DNA of 64,000 nucleotides, from assembly GCA_037783415.1 (NCBI GenBank), contig JAZGTN010000095.1, positions 124,001 through 188,000 of the forward strand, given 5' to 3'. Below, one piece after another: positions 51,406-61,800 of this stretch. How positions within the stretch are numbered: position 1 is the stretch's first letter; the number at the start of each line of letters is the position of its first letter. The notes below the pieces were generated by a model. It was given only the letters and a program-made list of their open reading frames with translations, searched no databases and was not told the DNA's origin. This DNA comes from Leptasterias polaris (Eukaryota; Echinodermata; Asteroidea; Forcipulatida; Asteriidae). The translations under genes and the position numbers were made by a program.

Positions 51406-53696
51406 ATTGACAGGCTATTACCTCTGAGAAAACTCCATATTTGGAACCAAAATTAAAGTGTGTTTTGACGGTGCAGGTCGATGGAGTAGGACACCCCGGA
51501 CAAGGTTTATGTGTGGTAAAATCCTCAAATCTCAATACTTTATTTATTACGAATATTCTTCCGAAACGTCTCAAAACATGACGTCATCTACATGGCAGAA
51601 AAACATCAATTGCTCCCCGAAAACCAAAAGCAAGCGGGGTCGAAAATGTTACCGACCTTAATTTGGATAGTTGGCGCACCAAGTAATCGCGGAAATTCGG
51701 CATTTAAAAATGGGTCGGAAATTGAAAAATATTGACAGGCTTATTACCTCTGAGAAAACTCCATATTTGGAACCAAAATTAAAGTGTGTTTTGACGGTGC
51801 AGGTCGATGGAGTAGGACACCCCGGACAAGGTTTATGTGTGGTAAAATCCTCAAATCTCAATACTTTATTTATTACGAATATTCTTCCGAAACGTCTCAA
51901 AACATGACGTCATCTACATGGCAGAAAAACATCAATTGCTCCCCGAAAACCAAAAGCAAGCGGGGTCGAAAATGTTACCGACCTTAATTTGGATAGTTGG
52001 CGCACCAAGTAATCGCGGAAATTCGGCATTTAAAAATGGGTCGGAAATTGAAAAATATTGACAGGCTTATTACCTCTGAGAAAACTCCATATTTGGAACC
52101 AAAATTAAAGTGTGTTTTGACGGTGCAGGTCGATGGAGTAGGACACCCCGGACAAGGTTTATGTGTGGTAAAATCCTCAAATCTCAATACTTTATTTATT
52201 ACGAATATTCTTCCGAAACGTCTCAAAACATGACGTCATCTACATGGCAGAAAAACATCAATTGCTCCCCGAAAACCAAAAGCAAGCGGGGTCGAAAATG
52301 TTACCGACCTTAATTTGGATAGTTGGCGCACCAAGTAATCGCGGAAATTCGGCATTTAAAAATGGGTCGGAAATTGAAAAATATTGACAGGCTATATTAC
52401 CTCTGAGAAAACTCCATATTTGGAACCAAAATTAAAGTGTGTTTTGACGGTGCAGGTCGATGGAGTAGGACACCCCGGACAAGGTTTATGTGTGGTAAAA
52501 TCCTCAAATCTCAATACTTTATTTATTACGAATATTCTTCCGAAACGTCTCAAAACATGACGTCATCTACATGGCAGAAAAACATCAATTGCTCCCCGAA
52601 AACCAAAAGCAAGCGGGGTCGAAAATGTTACCGACCTTAATTTGGATAGTTGGCGCACCAAGTAATCGCGGAAATTCGGCATTTAAAAATGGGTCGGAAA
52701 TTGAAAAATATTGACAGGCTTATTACCTCTGAGAAAACTCCATATTTGGAACCAAAATTAAAGTGTGTTTTGACGGTGCAGGTCGATGGAGTAGGACACC
52801 CCGGACAAGGTTTATGTGTGGTAAAATCCTCAAATCTCAATACTTTATTTATTACGAATATTCTTCCGAAACGTCTCAAAACATGACGTCATCTACATGG
52901 CAGAAAAACATCAATTGCTCCCCGAAAACCAAAAGCAAGCGGGGTCGAAAATGTTACCGACCTTAATTTGGATAGTTGGCGCACCAAGTAATCGCGGAAA
53001 TTCGGCATTTAAAAATGGGTCGGAAATTGAAAAATATTGACAGGCTATTACCTCTGAGAAAACTCCATATTTGGAACCAAAATTAAAGTGTGTTTTGACG
53101 GTGCAGGTCGATGGAGTAGGACACCCCGGACAAGGTTTATGTGTGGTAAAATCCTCAAATCTCAATACTTTATTTATTACGAATATTCTTCCGAAACGTC
53201 TCAAAACATGACGTCATCTACATGGCAGAAAAACATCAATTGCTCCCCGAAAACCAAAAGCAAGCGGGGTCGAAAATGTTACCGACCTTAATTTGGATAG
53301 TTGGCGCACCAAGTAATCGCGGAAATTCGGCATTTAAAAATGGGTCGGAAATTGAAAAATATTGACAGGCTATTACCTCTGAGAAAACTCCATATTTGGA
53401 ACCAAAATTAAAGTGTGTTTTGACGGTGCAGGTCGATGGAGTAGGACACCCCGGACAAGGTTTATGTGTGGTAAAATCCTCAAATCTCAATACTTTATTT
53501 ATTACGAATATTCTTCCGAAACGTCTCAAAACATGACGTCATCTACATGGCAGTAAAACATCAATTGCTCCCCGAAAACCAAAAGCAAGCGGGGTCGAAA
53601 ATGTTACCGACCTTAATTTGGATAGTTGGCGCACCAAGTAATCGCGGAAATTCGGCATTTAAAAATGGGTCGGAAATTGAAAAATATTGACAGGCA

Positions 53697-53868
53697 ATTG
53701 ATAATATTCCACAATACACTGAATAAAACTCAGAGAGATTTTCTCACTTTACTCTATTAATTTATTCTTTAAAAAAAATATACCGCAATATACATCAATA
53801 TACACCAATAACTCCCACAATTAATTAGGTCTCAGGCTGGAGATAAGTTCGACTAGAACAACTGGTCC
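53697..53868. other. AT-rich unclassified DNA at the island's left end
   Basis: Contains an A8 run (about 53773-53780) and closely spaced ATATACATC and ATATACACC motifs. No open frame or known element end is recognised. Confidence 0.5.
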
Positions 53869-54232
53869 AAATTCAATTTTGGTTCCCAACTGGGTGACAA
53901 AATATTGAAATTATTAAGTTCTTAAATTATTTATTATAACTCCACTATGGACTATTCAATACCAAAAATAGTGATTCAGTTATATTATAAATTAAACCTA
54001 ATCACTGTTTGAGGAAAAGCGACAATGGGTTATATACTTCTCCGTCCTTCAAATTCAATTTTGGTTCCCAACTGGGTGACAAAATATTGAAATTATTAAG
54101 TTCTTAAATTATTTATTATAACTCCACTATGGACTATTCAATACCAAAAATAGTGATTCAGTTATATTATAAATTAAACCTAATCACTGTTTGAGGAAAA
54201 GCGACAATGGGTTATAGACTTCCTCGTCCTTC
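53869..54232. repeat. 182-bp tandem duplication (53869-54050 and 54051-54232)
   Basis: Two adjacent copies start AAATTCAATTTTGGTTCCC. They are almost identical; the differences I see are near the 3' end (TTATATACTTCTCCG against TTATAGACTTCCTCG). AT-rich and non-coding. It is unrelated to the satellites apart from a 12-bp match (GGAACCAAAATT on the minus strand), which may be chance. Confidence 0.9.
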
Positions 54233-55163
54233 CGTTTGAATTAGCAGTTTTGAACTTTCGTTCCCAAACAAAATTAACTTTAAACTATTACTACTAGATA
54301 ATCATCACTGACACTTTACTTCAACACGAAGTTTAACTTTAGTGTTCCACTGTAGAGGATTCACCTCATTAAAATAACCAAGGCGAAAGGGGTTTCATAC
54401 ACCTAGCTTTCTTCACCATACAATCGGCGTTCCTGCCTTGATTAACCTATAAATCCACGACTTCGTCCTGCGACGATTTCCGCTCACTTCAAACTGCGGG
54501 GCCACCACTGAAACTTGCCCTCTAGCGTCAGTACTTCATTCGTGTGTACGGGCCATGATTGAATATGTGTCGTCCAACCTGCCTTCCTTCTAAGCTGGTA
54601 AAATGAGGCTCGAAGCCTACAGCAGCTAATAAAATGTTAAAGCTTGCAAAGCTGGTGCAGCATTTTCCAGGTTGGATTTCAATACCTTTATCAGGCAATT
54701 CGATTGGTAATAAAAGAAAACCAAAAAACAGCAAGCACCGCAAAACAAGGTGTGTCCATCCACCACAAGCTCTAAGAAGGAATGACTTCATATATCCCAC
54801 CAAAACTCAATTGCTCTCATCCTCTATTTCAAACTGTTTTGCATGCATTCACAAAACCAAAACCAAATCTCTTTTCTTATTTAAACTTACCTTAAAGAAT
54901 ATGCAAATTATCTACTGGACTGTGAGCCTGAGACCTGGGCGAGGGTGCTATTGAATTTACTACAAAAGACATTTCAATCATGGCCACTGGATTCTGGCAC
55001 AAAGCCAGGCTAAGTACATTTACAATAGATAAAAATATATATATATGTAAACACATGCAAAGGAGGAATTGAATATTCATAATACATTTAAATACTTGAT
55101 TTATTTGTGACATTTCACTCTCTCCTTCAAAAAATGTATTTTCGCAGAAAATTACATTTTCAA
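54233..55163. other. Unclassified AT-rich segment of the island
   Basis: No gene is recognised. Short open frames occur (54528-54803 minus, 54634-54954 plus, 54892-55113 minus) without known domains. The minus frame holds AAVGFEP, a peptide that tRNA-like B-box DNA often produces (here GGCTCGAAGCC at about 54611), but no matching A box was found. On the minus strand TTTAAGGTAAGT (about 54887-54898) fits an animal splice donor. The segment may be downstream sequence of the adjacent retroelement or another element's remains. Confidence 0.4.
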
Positions 55164-55281
55164 CTGAACACGGTGATCATTCAAATTCAAGGAAAACATC
55201 AAAACAGAAGAAAAACATTATTCAACAGGTTACTTACCTTAGGTTTCAGCTACACAACTTCGACTTAGAAAATCGGCACCA
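55164..55281 (-). repeat. 118-bp direct repeat, copy 1 (retroelement 3' side)
   Basis: Identical to 56273-56390 (offset 1,109). Read on the minus strand it begins GGTGCCGATTTTCTAAG and encodes GADFLSRS, followed by a stop after a few more codons. G/V-A-D-x-L-S-R is the signature that closes the RNase H region in Ty3/gypsy polyproteins. Here it directly follows the truncated reverse transcriptase, one base out of frame at an A7 run, so most of RNase H has been deleted. AAGGTAAGT just after the stop resembles a splice donor. Confidence 0.82.
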
Positions 55282-56140
55282 ATGTTGTCAACTCCTTTTT
55301 TTGGTAAGGTCTGTTAATGGAACTGCTATGGCTGAAAAATTAGGAATGAATCGGCGATAATAGCCCACTAGCCCAAGAAATGATCGCAACTGTTTCTTAG
55401 TTTCAGGTCTCTTGGCGTCACGAATGGTCTCCAAATTATCTGATTTTGGCTTCATTTGACTGCCACCAACAACATGCCCCAAAAAGTCAAGGGAATGAAA
55501 CCCAATTTCACACTTACTCGGCTTTGCAGTGAGTCTTCCGGATCTCAGTCTGATGAAAAGTTCTCTCAAAGTATGCAAGTGTTCTACCCAGGTGGGGGTG
55601 TGTACAAGTATATCATCGATGAAGTTGTCAGTGTTCTTCATACCCTTCAGCATTCTTCTCATGGTTCTACTAAATGTGGCAGGAGCATTAACCAAACCAA
55701 AAGGCATCATACAAAATTGAAACAAGCCATGTGGTGTGGTAAACGATGTGGCAGGTCTTGATTCTTTCTTCAGAGGTATTTGCCAGTAGCCTTTAGTAAG
55801 ATCCAACTTACTGAAATATTTATCTTGAGAAAGTTTGGCAAAAATCTCTTCCGGATTTGGGATCGGCTCAGCATCAAAGACTGTAATTCTGTTTAACCCA
55901 CGAAAGTCGATGCAAAATCGGATACTTTTGTCTTTTTTCTGAACTAGTACCACAGGAGATGAATAGGGAGAATCACTAGGTTCAATAACACCTAACTTCT
56001 GCATCACAGAGATTTCATCATTGACTACGTTTCGTAGAGCAAAAGGTATAGGATAAGGCCGGAGTCTAATGGGCTCATCTGAAGTAAGTTTGATTTCATG
56101 CTCACCAAGAGTAGTTCTACCTGGCATGTCTGTCAAAACA

Positions 56141-56166
56141 TCAGAAAATTGTGCAAGAAGTTCCTC
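56141..56166. repeat. 26-bp inverted repeat, arm 1 (inside the reverse transcriptase)
   Basis: Lies in the coding region for EELLAQFSD on the minus strand. Its exact reverse complement is at 56251-56276, with an 84-bp spacer between the arms. Confidence 0.92.
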
Positions 56167-56250
56167 TATATCTCTTTGTTGTCTAGATGTTAGATCTGTA
56201 TTTACCTTTACATCAGTAATGGTCTGTTGAGGTGTCAGGGTAGGAGAAAT

Positions 56251-56276
56251 GAGGAACTTCTTGCACAATTTTCTGA
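56251..56276. repeat. 26-bp inverted repeat, arm 2 (junction of repeat and reverse transcriptase)
   Basis: Exact reverse complement of 56141-56166, so on the plus strand it encodes EELLAQFS. It sits between the authentic reverse transcriptase (ending at 56250) and the 118-bp repeat, overlapping that repeat by CTGA. This pattern of a short inverted templated insert with microhomology is typical of template switching. Confidence 0.9.
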
Positions 56277-56390
56277 ACACGGTGATCATTCAAATTCAAG
56301 GAAAACATCAAAACAGAAGAAAAACATTATTCAACAGGTTACTTACCTTAGGTTTCAGCTACACAACTTCGACTTAGAAAATCGGCACCA
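56273..56390 (-). repeat. 118-bp direct repeat, copy 2 (at the satellite junction)
   Basis: Same sequence as copy 1, but lying upstream of the reverse transcriptase on the minus strand and abutting satellite B at 56390/56391. Because the sequence belongs after RNase H in a normal element, its place here shows duplication and rearrangement. These are not LTRs: they contain coding sequence, and I see no typical TG...CA ends. Confidence 0.85.
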
Positions 56391-58846
56391 CTCCATATTT
56401 GGAACCAAAATTAAAGTGTGTTTTGACGGTGCAGGTCGATGGAGTAGGACACCCCGGACAAGGTTTCTGTGTGGTAAAATCCTCAAATCTCAATACTTTA
56501 TTTATTACGAATATTCTTCCGAAACGTCTCAAAACATGACGTCATCTACATGGCAGAAAAACATCAATTGCTCCCCGAAAACCAAAAGCAAGCGGGGTCG
56601 AAAATGTTACCGACTTTAATTTGGATAGTTGGCGCACCAAGTAATCGCGGAAATTCGGCATTTAAAAATGGGTCGGAAATTGAAAAATATTGACAGGCTA
56701 TTACCTCTGAGAAAACTCCATATTTGGAACCAAAATTAAAGTGTGTTTTGACGGTGCAGGTCGATGGAGTAGGACACCCCGGACAAGGTTTCTGTGTGGT
56801 AAAATCCTCAAATCTCAATACTTTATTTATTACGAATAGTCTTCCGAAACGTCTCAAAACATGACGTCATCTACATGGCAGAAAAACATCAATTGCTCCC
56901 CGAAAACCAAAAGCAAGCGGGGTCGAAAATGTTACCGACCTTAATTTGGATAGTTGGCGCACCAAGTAATCGCGGAAATTCGGCATTTAAAAATGGGTCG
57001 GAAATTGAAAAATATTGACAGGCTATTACCTCTGAGAAAACTCCATATTATTTGGAACCAAAATTAAAGTGTGTTTTGACGGTGCAGGTCGATGGAGTAG
57101 GACACCCCGGACAAGGTTTCTGTGTGGTAAAATCCTCAAATCTCAATACTTTATTTATTACGAATATTCTTCCGAAACGTCTCAAAACATGACGTCATCT
57201 ACATGGCAGAAAAACATCAATTGCTCCCCGAAAACCAAAAGCAAGCGGGGTCGAAAATGTTACCGACCTTAATTTGGATAGTTGGCGCACCAAGTATTCG
57301 CGGAAATTCGGCATTTAAAAATGGGTCGGAAATTGAAAAATATTGACAGGCTATTACCTCTGAGAAAACTCCATATTTGAAACCAAAATTAAAGTGTGTT
57401 TTGACGGTGCAGGTCGATGGAGTAGGACACCCCGGACAAGGTTTCTGTGTGGTAAAATCCTCAAATCTCAATACTTTATTTATTACGAATAGTCTTCCGA
57501 AACGTCTCAAAACATGACGTCATCTACATGGCAGAAAAACATCAATTGCTCCCCGAAAACCAAAAGCAAGCGGGGTCGAAAATGTTACCGACCTTAATTT
57601 GGATAGTTGGCGCACCAAGTAATCGCGGAAATTCGGCATTTAAAAATGGGTCGGAAATTGAAAAATATTGACAGGCTATTACCTCTGAGAAAACTCCATA
57701 TTATTTGGAACCAAAATTAAAGTGTGTTTTGACGGTGCAGGTCGATGGAGTAGGACACCCCGGACAAGGTTTCTGTGTGGTAAAATCCTCAAATCTCAAT
57801 ACTTTATTTATTACGAATATTCTTCCGAAACGTCTCAAAACATGACGTCATCTACATGGCAGAAAAACATCAATTGCTCCCCGAAAACCAAAAGCAAGCG
57901 GGGTCGAAAATGTTACCGACTTTAATTTGGATAGTTGGCGCACCAAGTAATCGCGGAAATTCGGCATTTAAAAATGGGTCGGAAATTGAAAAATATTGAC
58001 AGGCTATTACCTCTGAGAAAACTCCATATTTGGAACCAAAATTAAAGTGTGTTTTGACGGTGCAGGTCGATGGAGTAGTACACCCCGGACAAGGTTTCTG
58101 TGTGGTAAAATCCTCAAATCTCAATACTTTATTTATTACGAATATTCTTCCGAAACGTCTCAAAACATGACGTCATCTACATGGCAGAAAAACATCAATT
58201 GCTCCCCGAAAACCAAAAGCAAGCGGGGTCGAAAATGTTACCGACCTTAATTTGGATAGTTGGCGCACCAAGTAATCGCGGAAATTCGGCATTTAAAAAT
58301 GGGTCGGAAATTGAAAAATATTGACAGGCTATTTACCTCTGAGAAAACTCCATATTTGGAACCAAAATTAAAGTGTGTTTTGACGGTGCAGGTCGATGGA
58401 GTAGGACACCCCGGACAAGGTTTCTGTGTGGTAAAATCCTCAAATCTCAATACTTTATTTATTACGAATATTCTTCCGAAACGTCTCAAAACATGACGTC
58501 ATCTACATGGCAGAAAAACATCAATTGCTCCCCGAAAACCAAAAGCAAGCGGGGTCGAAAATGTTACCGACCTTAATTTGGATAGTTGGCGCACCAAGTA
58601 ATCGCGGAAATTCGGCATTTAAAAATGGGTCGGAAATTGAAAAATATTGACAGGCTATTACCTCTGAGAAAACTCCATATTTGGAACCAAAATTAAAGTG
58701 TGTTTTGACGGTGCAGGTCGATGGAGTAGGACACCCCGGACAAGGTTTCTGTGTGGTAAAATCCTCAAATCTCAATACTTTATTTATTACGAATATTCTT
58801 CCGAAACGTCTCAAAACATGACGTCATCAACATGGCAGAAAAACAT
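56391..58846. repeat. Satellite B, right flank part 1 with 653-bp dimers
   Basis: B monomers with GGTTTCTGTG, like the left flank, but with TTTATTTATTACG and mostly CATCTACATGG, like the core. A dimer of 653 bp is visible from CCATATTATTTGG (+3 bp) near 57047 and 57700, and from GAATAGTCTTCC near 56836 and 57489. From 58373 periods return to 325 bp. The unit at 58827 already shows CATCAACATGG. Confidence 0.88.
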
Positions 58847-61800
58847 CAATTGCTCCCCGAAAACCAAAAGCAAGCGGGGTCGAAAATGTTACCGACCTTA
58901 ATTTGGATAGTTGGCGCACCAAGTAATCGCGGAAATTCGGCATTTAAAAATGGGTCGGAAATTGAAAAATATTGACAGGCTATTACCTCTGAGAAAACAC
59001 CATATTTGGAACCAAAATTAAAGTGTTTTGACGGTGCAGGTCGATGGAGTAGGACACCCCGGACAAGGTTTCTGTGTGGTAAAATCCCCAAATCTCAATA
59101 CTTTTTTTATTACGAATATTCTTCCGAAACGTCTCAAAACATGACGTCATCAACATGGCAGAAAAACATCAATTGCTCCCCGAAAACCAAAAGCAAGCGG
59201 GGTCGAAAATGTTACCGACCTTAATTTGGATAGTTGGCGCACCAAGTAATCGCGGAAATTCGGCATTTAAAAATGGGTCGGAAATTGAAAAATATTGACA
59301 GGCTATTACCTCTGAGAAAACACCATATTTGGAACCAAAATTAAAGTGTTTTGACGGTGCAGGTCGATGGAGTAGGACACCCCGGACAAGGTTTCTGTGT
59401 GGTAAAATCCTCAAATCTCAATACTTTTTTTATTACGAATATTCTTCCGAAACGTCTCAAAACATGACGTCATCAACATGGCAGAAAAACATCAATTGCT
59501 CCCCGAAAACCAAAAGCAAGCGGGGTCGAAAATGTTACCGACCTTAATTTGGATAGTTGGCGCACCAAGTAATCGCGGAAATTCGGCATTTAAAAATGGG
59601 TCGGAAATTGAAAAATATTGACAGGCTATTACCTCTGAGAAAACTCCATATTTGGAACCAAAATTAAAGTGTTTTTTTTTTGACGGTGCAGGTCGATGGA
59701 GTAGGACACCCCGTACAAGGTTTCTGTGTGGTAAAATCCTCAAATCTCAATCCTTTTTTTATTACGAATATTCTTCCGAAACGTCTCAAAACATGACGTC
59801 ATCAACATGGCAGAAAAACATCAATTGCTCCCCGAAAACCAAAAGCAAGCGGGGTCGAAAATGTTACCGACCTTAATTTGGATAGTTGGCGCACCAAGTA
59901 ATCGCGGAAATTCGGCATTTAAAAATGGGTCGGAAATTGAAAAATATGGACAGGCTTATTTACCTCTGAGAAAACTCCATATTTGGAACCAAAATTAAAG
60001 TGTGTTTTGACGGTGCAGGTCGATGGAGTAGGACACCCCGGACAAGGTTTCTGTGTGGTAAAATCCTCAAATCTCAATACTTTTTTTATTACGAATATTC
60101 TTCCGAAACGTCTCAAAACATGACGTCATCAACATGGCAGAAAAACATCAATTGCTCCCCGAAAACCAAAAGCAAGCGGGGTCGAAAATGTTACCGACAT
60201 TAATTTGGATAGTTGGCGCACCAAATAATCGCGGAAATTCGGCATTTAAAAATGGGTCGGAAATTGAAAAATATGGACAGGCTATTACCTGTGAGAAAAC
60301 TCCATATTTGGAACCAAAATTAAAGTGTGTTTTGACGGTGCAGGTCGATGGAGTAGGACACCCCGGAAATCCTCAAATCTCAATACTTTTTTTATTACGA
60401 ATATTCTTCCGAAACGTCTCAAAACATGACGTCATCAACATGGCAGAAAAACATCAATTGCTCCCCGAAAACCAAAAGCAAGCGGGGTCGAAAATGTTAC
60501 CGACCTTAATTTGGATAGTTGGCGCACCAAGTAATCGCGGAAATTCGGCATTTAAAAATGGGTCGGAAATTGAAAAATATTGACAGGCTAATACCTCTCA
60601 GAAAACTCCATATTTGGAACCAAAATTAAAGTGTGTTTTGACGGTGCAGGTCGATGGAGTAGGACACCCCGGACAAGGTTTCTGTGTGGTAAAATCCTCA
60701 AATCTCAATACTTTTTTTATTACGAATATTCTTCCGAAACGTCTCAAAACATGACGTCATCAACATGGCAGAAAAACATCAATTGCTCCCCGAAAACCAA
60801 AAGCAAGCGGGGTCGAAAATGTTACCGACCTTAATTTGGATAGTTGGCGCACCAAGTAATCGCGGAAATTCGGCATTTAAAAATGGGTCGGAAATTGAAA
60901 AACACCATATTTGGAACCAAAATTAAAGTGTTTTGACGGTGCAGGTCGATGGAGTAGGACACCCCGGACAAGGTTTCTGTGTGGTAAAATCCTCAAATCT
61001 CAATCCTTTTTTTATTACGAATTTTCTTCCGAAACGTCTCAAAACATGACGTCATCAACATGGCAGAAAAACATCAATTGCTCCCCGAAAACCAAAAGCA
61101 AGCGGGGTCGAAAATGTTACCGACCTTAATTTGGATAGTTGGCGCACCAAGTAATCGCGGAAATTCGGCATTTAAAAATGGGTCGGAAATTGAAAAATAT
61201 TGACAGGCTATTACCTCTGAGAAAACACCATATTTGGAACCAAAATTAAAGTGTTTTGACGGTGCAGGTCGATGGAGTAGGACACACCGGAAAAGGTTTC
61301 TGTGTGGTAAAATCCTCAAATCTCAATACTTTTTTTATTACGAATATTCTTCCGAAACGTCTCAAAACATGACGTCATCAACATGGCAGAAAAACATCAA
61401 TTGCTCCCCGAAAACCAAAAGCAAGCGGGGTCGAAAATGTTACCGACCTTAATTTGGATAGTTGGCGCACCAAGTAATCGCGGAAATTCGGCATTTAAAA
61501 ATGGGTCGGAAATTGAAAAATATTGACAGGCTATTACCTCTGAGAAAACTCCATATTTGGAACCAAAATTAAAGTGTTTTTTTTTTGACGGTGCAGGTCG
61601 ATGGAGTAGGACACCCCGTACAAGGTTTCTGTGTGGTAAAATACTCAAATCTCAATCCTTTTTTTATTACGAATATTCTTCCGAAACGTCTCAAAACATG
61701 ACGTCATCAACATGGCAGAAAAACATCAATTGCTCCCCGAAAACCAAAAGCAAGCGGGGTCGAAAATGTTACCGACCTTAATTTGGATAGTTGGCGCACC

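Larger units (their letters stand above)
34859..53696. repeat. Satellite B core array, 325-bp monomer
   Basis: About 57 head-to-tail monomers, most exactly 325 bp (for example 38074, 38399, 38724, 39049, 39374, 39699, 40024). All carry the private GGTTTATGTG variant, with TTTATTTATTACG and CATCTACATGG. Length changes are almost confined to the linker between GAAAAATATT and CTCCATATTTGG: GGCTATTACC (325), GGCTTATTACC (326), GGCTATATTACC (327), GGCTATTTATTACC (329), and shorter forms at about 37056, 40301, 40611, 45810 and 46128. A 2-bp gain (CAATATTGCTCC) is near 44052. One MITE interrupts the array. No coding potential is seen. Confidence 0.96.
55288..56289 (-). pseudogene. Ty3/gypsy-type LTR retrotransposon reverse transcriptase fragment
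   Basis: A 333-codon open frame. Such an enzyme copies element RNA into DNA in the cytoplasm before integration. Visible reverse transcriptase motifs in order: SSPVVLVQKKD (110-120), RFCIDFRGLN (124-133), KLDLTKGYWQ with catalytic D163, PHGLFQFCMMPFGLVNAPAT (186-205), FIDD with D225 and D226 in place of the usual Y-x-D-D, DFLGHVV (268-274), and the tether motif FLGLVGYYRRFIPNFS (304-319). The catalytic triad is intact and there are no internal stops, so the fragment is fairly young. Only residues from about 14 on are authentic: the first 13 codons lie in a 26-bp inverted copy and a 118-bp repeat. The frame ends just past the reverse transcriptase; RNase H is missing. No gag, protease, integrase or LTR was found. 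It is not an active element. Confidence 0.9.
53697..56390. other. Non-satellite island within satellite B
   Basis: Satellite B stops right after GACAGGC at 53696 and resumes at CTCCATATTTGG at 56391. The monomer phase continues, with only about 17 bp of linker lost. The island therefore entered, or was joined, at a single linker. It contains AT-rich DNA with a tandem duplication on the left and a rearranged retroelement fragment on the right. It separates the uniform GGTTTATGTG core from GGTTTCTGTG-type monomers. I see no target duplication at the island's outer ends. Confidence 0.85.

Noticed and set aside
54051..54070. Satellite B arising from the 182-bp island repeat (shared GGAACCAAAATT)
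   Set aside because: A single 12-bp match between two AT-rich sequences is weak evidence. Sequence on either side does not align.
54528..54803. 91-codon minus-strand frame with AAVGFEP as a gene, or the underlying DNA as a tRNA-derived SINE
   Set aside because: GGCTCGAAGCC resembles a B box, but no A box at suitable spacing, no tail and no flanking duplications were found. The peptide is typical of spurious frames over such DNA.
55164..56390. 118-bp direct repeats as LTRs, or TGGTGCC as a tRNA primer-binding site
   Set aside because: The repeat encodes the GADFLSRS motif that ends the RNase H region, has no typical LTR ends, and one copy abuts satellite. Coding context explains TGGTGCC better.
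56227..56619. 130-codon plus-strand frame as a fusion gene
   Set aside because: It runs through the inverted 26-mer, the 118-bp repeat and into satellite B. It is a chance product of the rearrangement.
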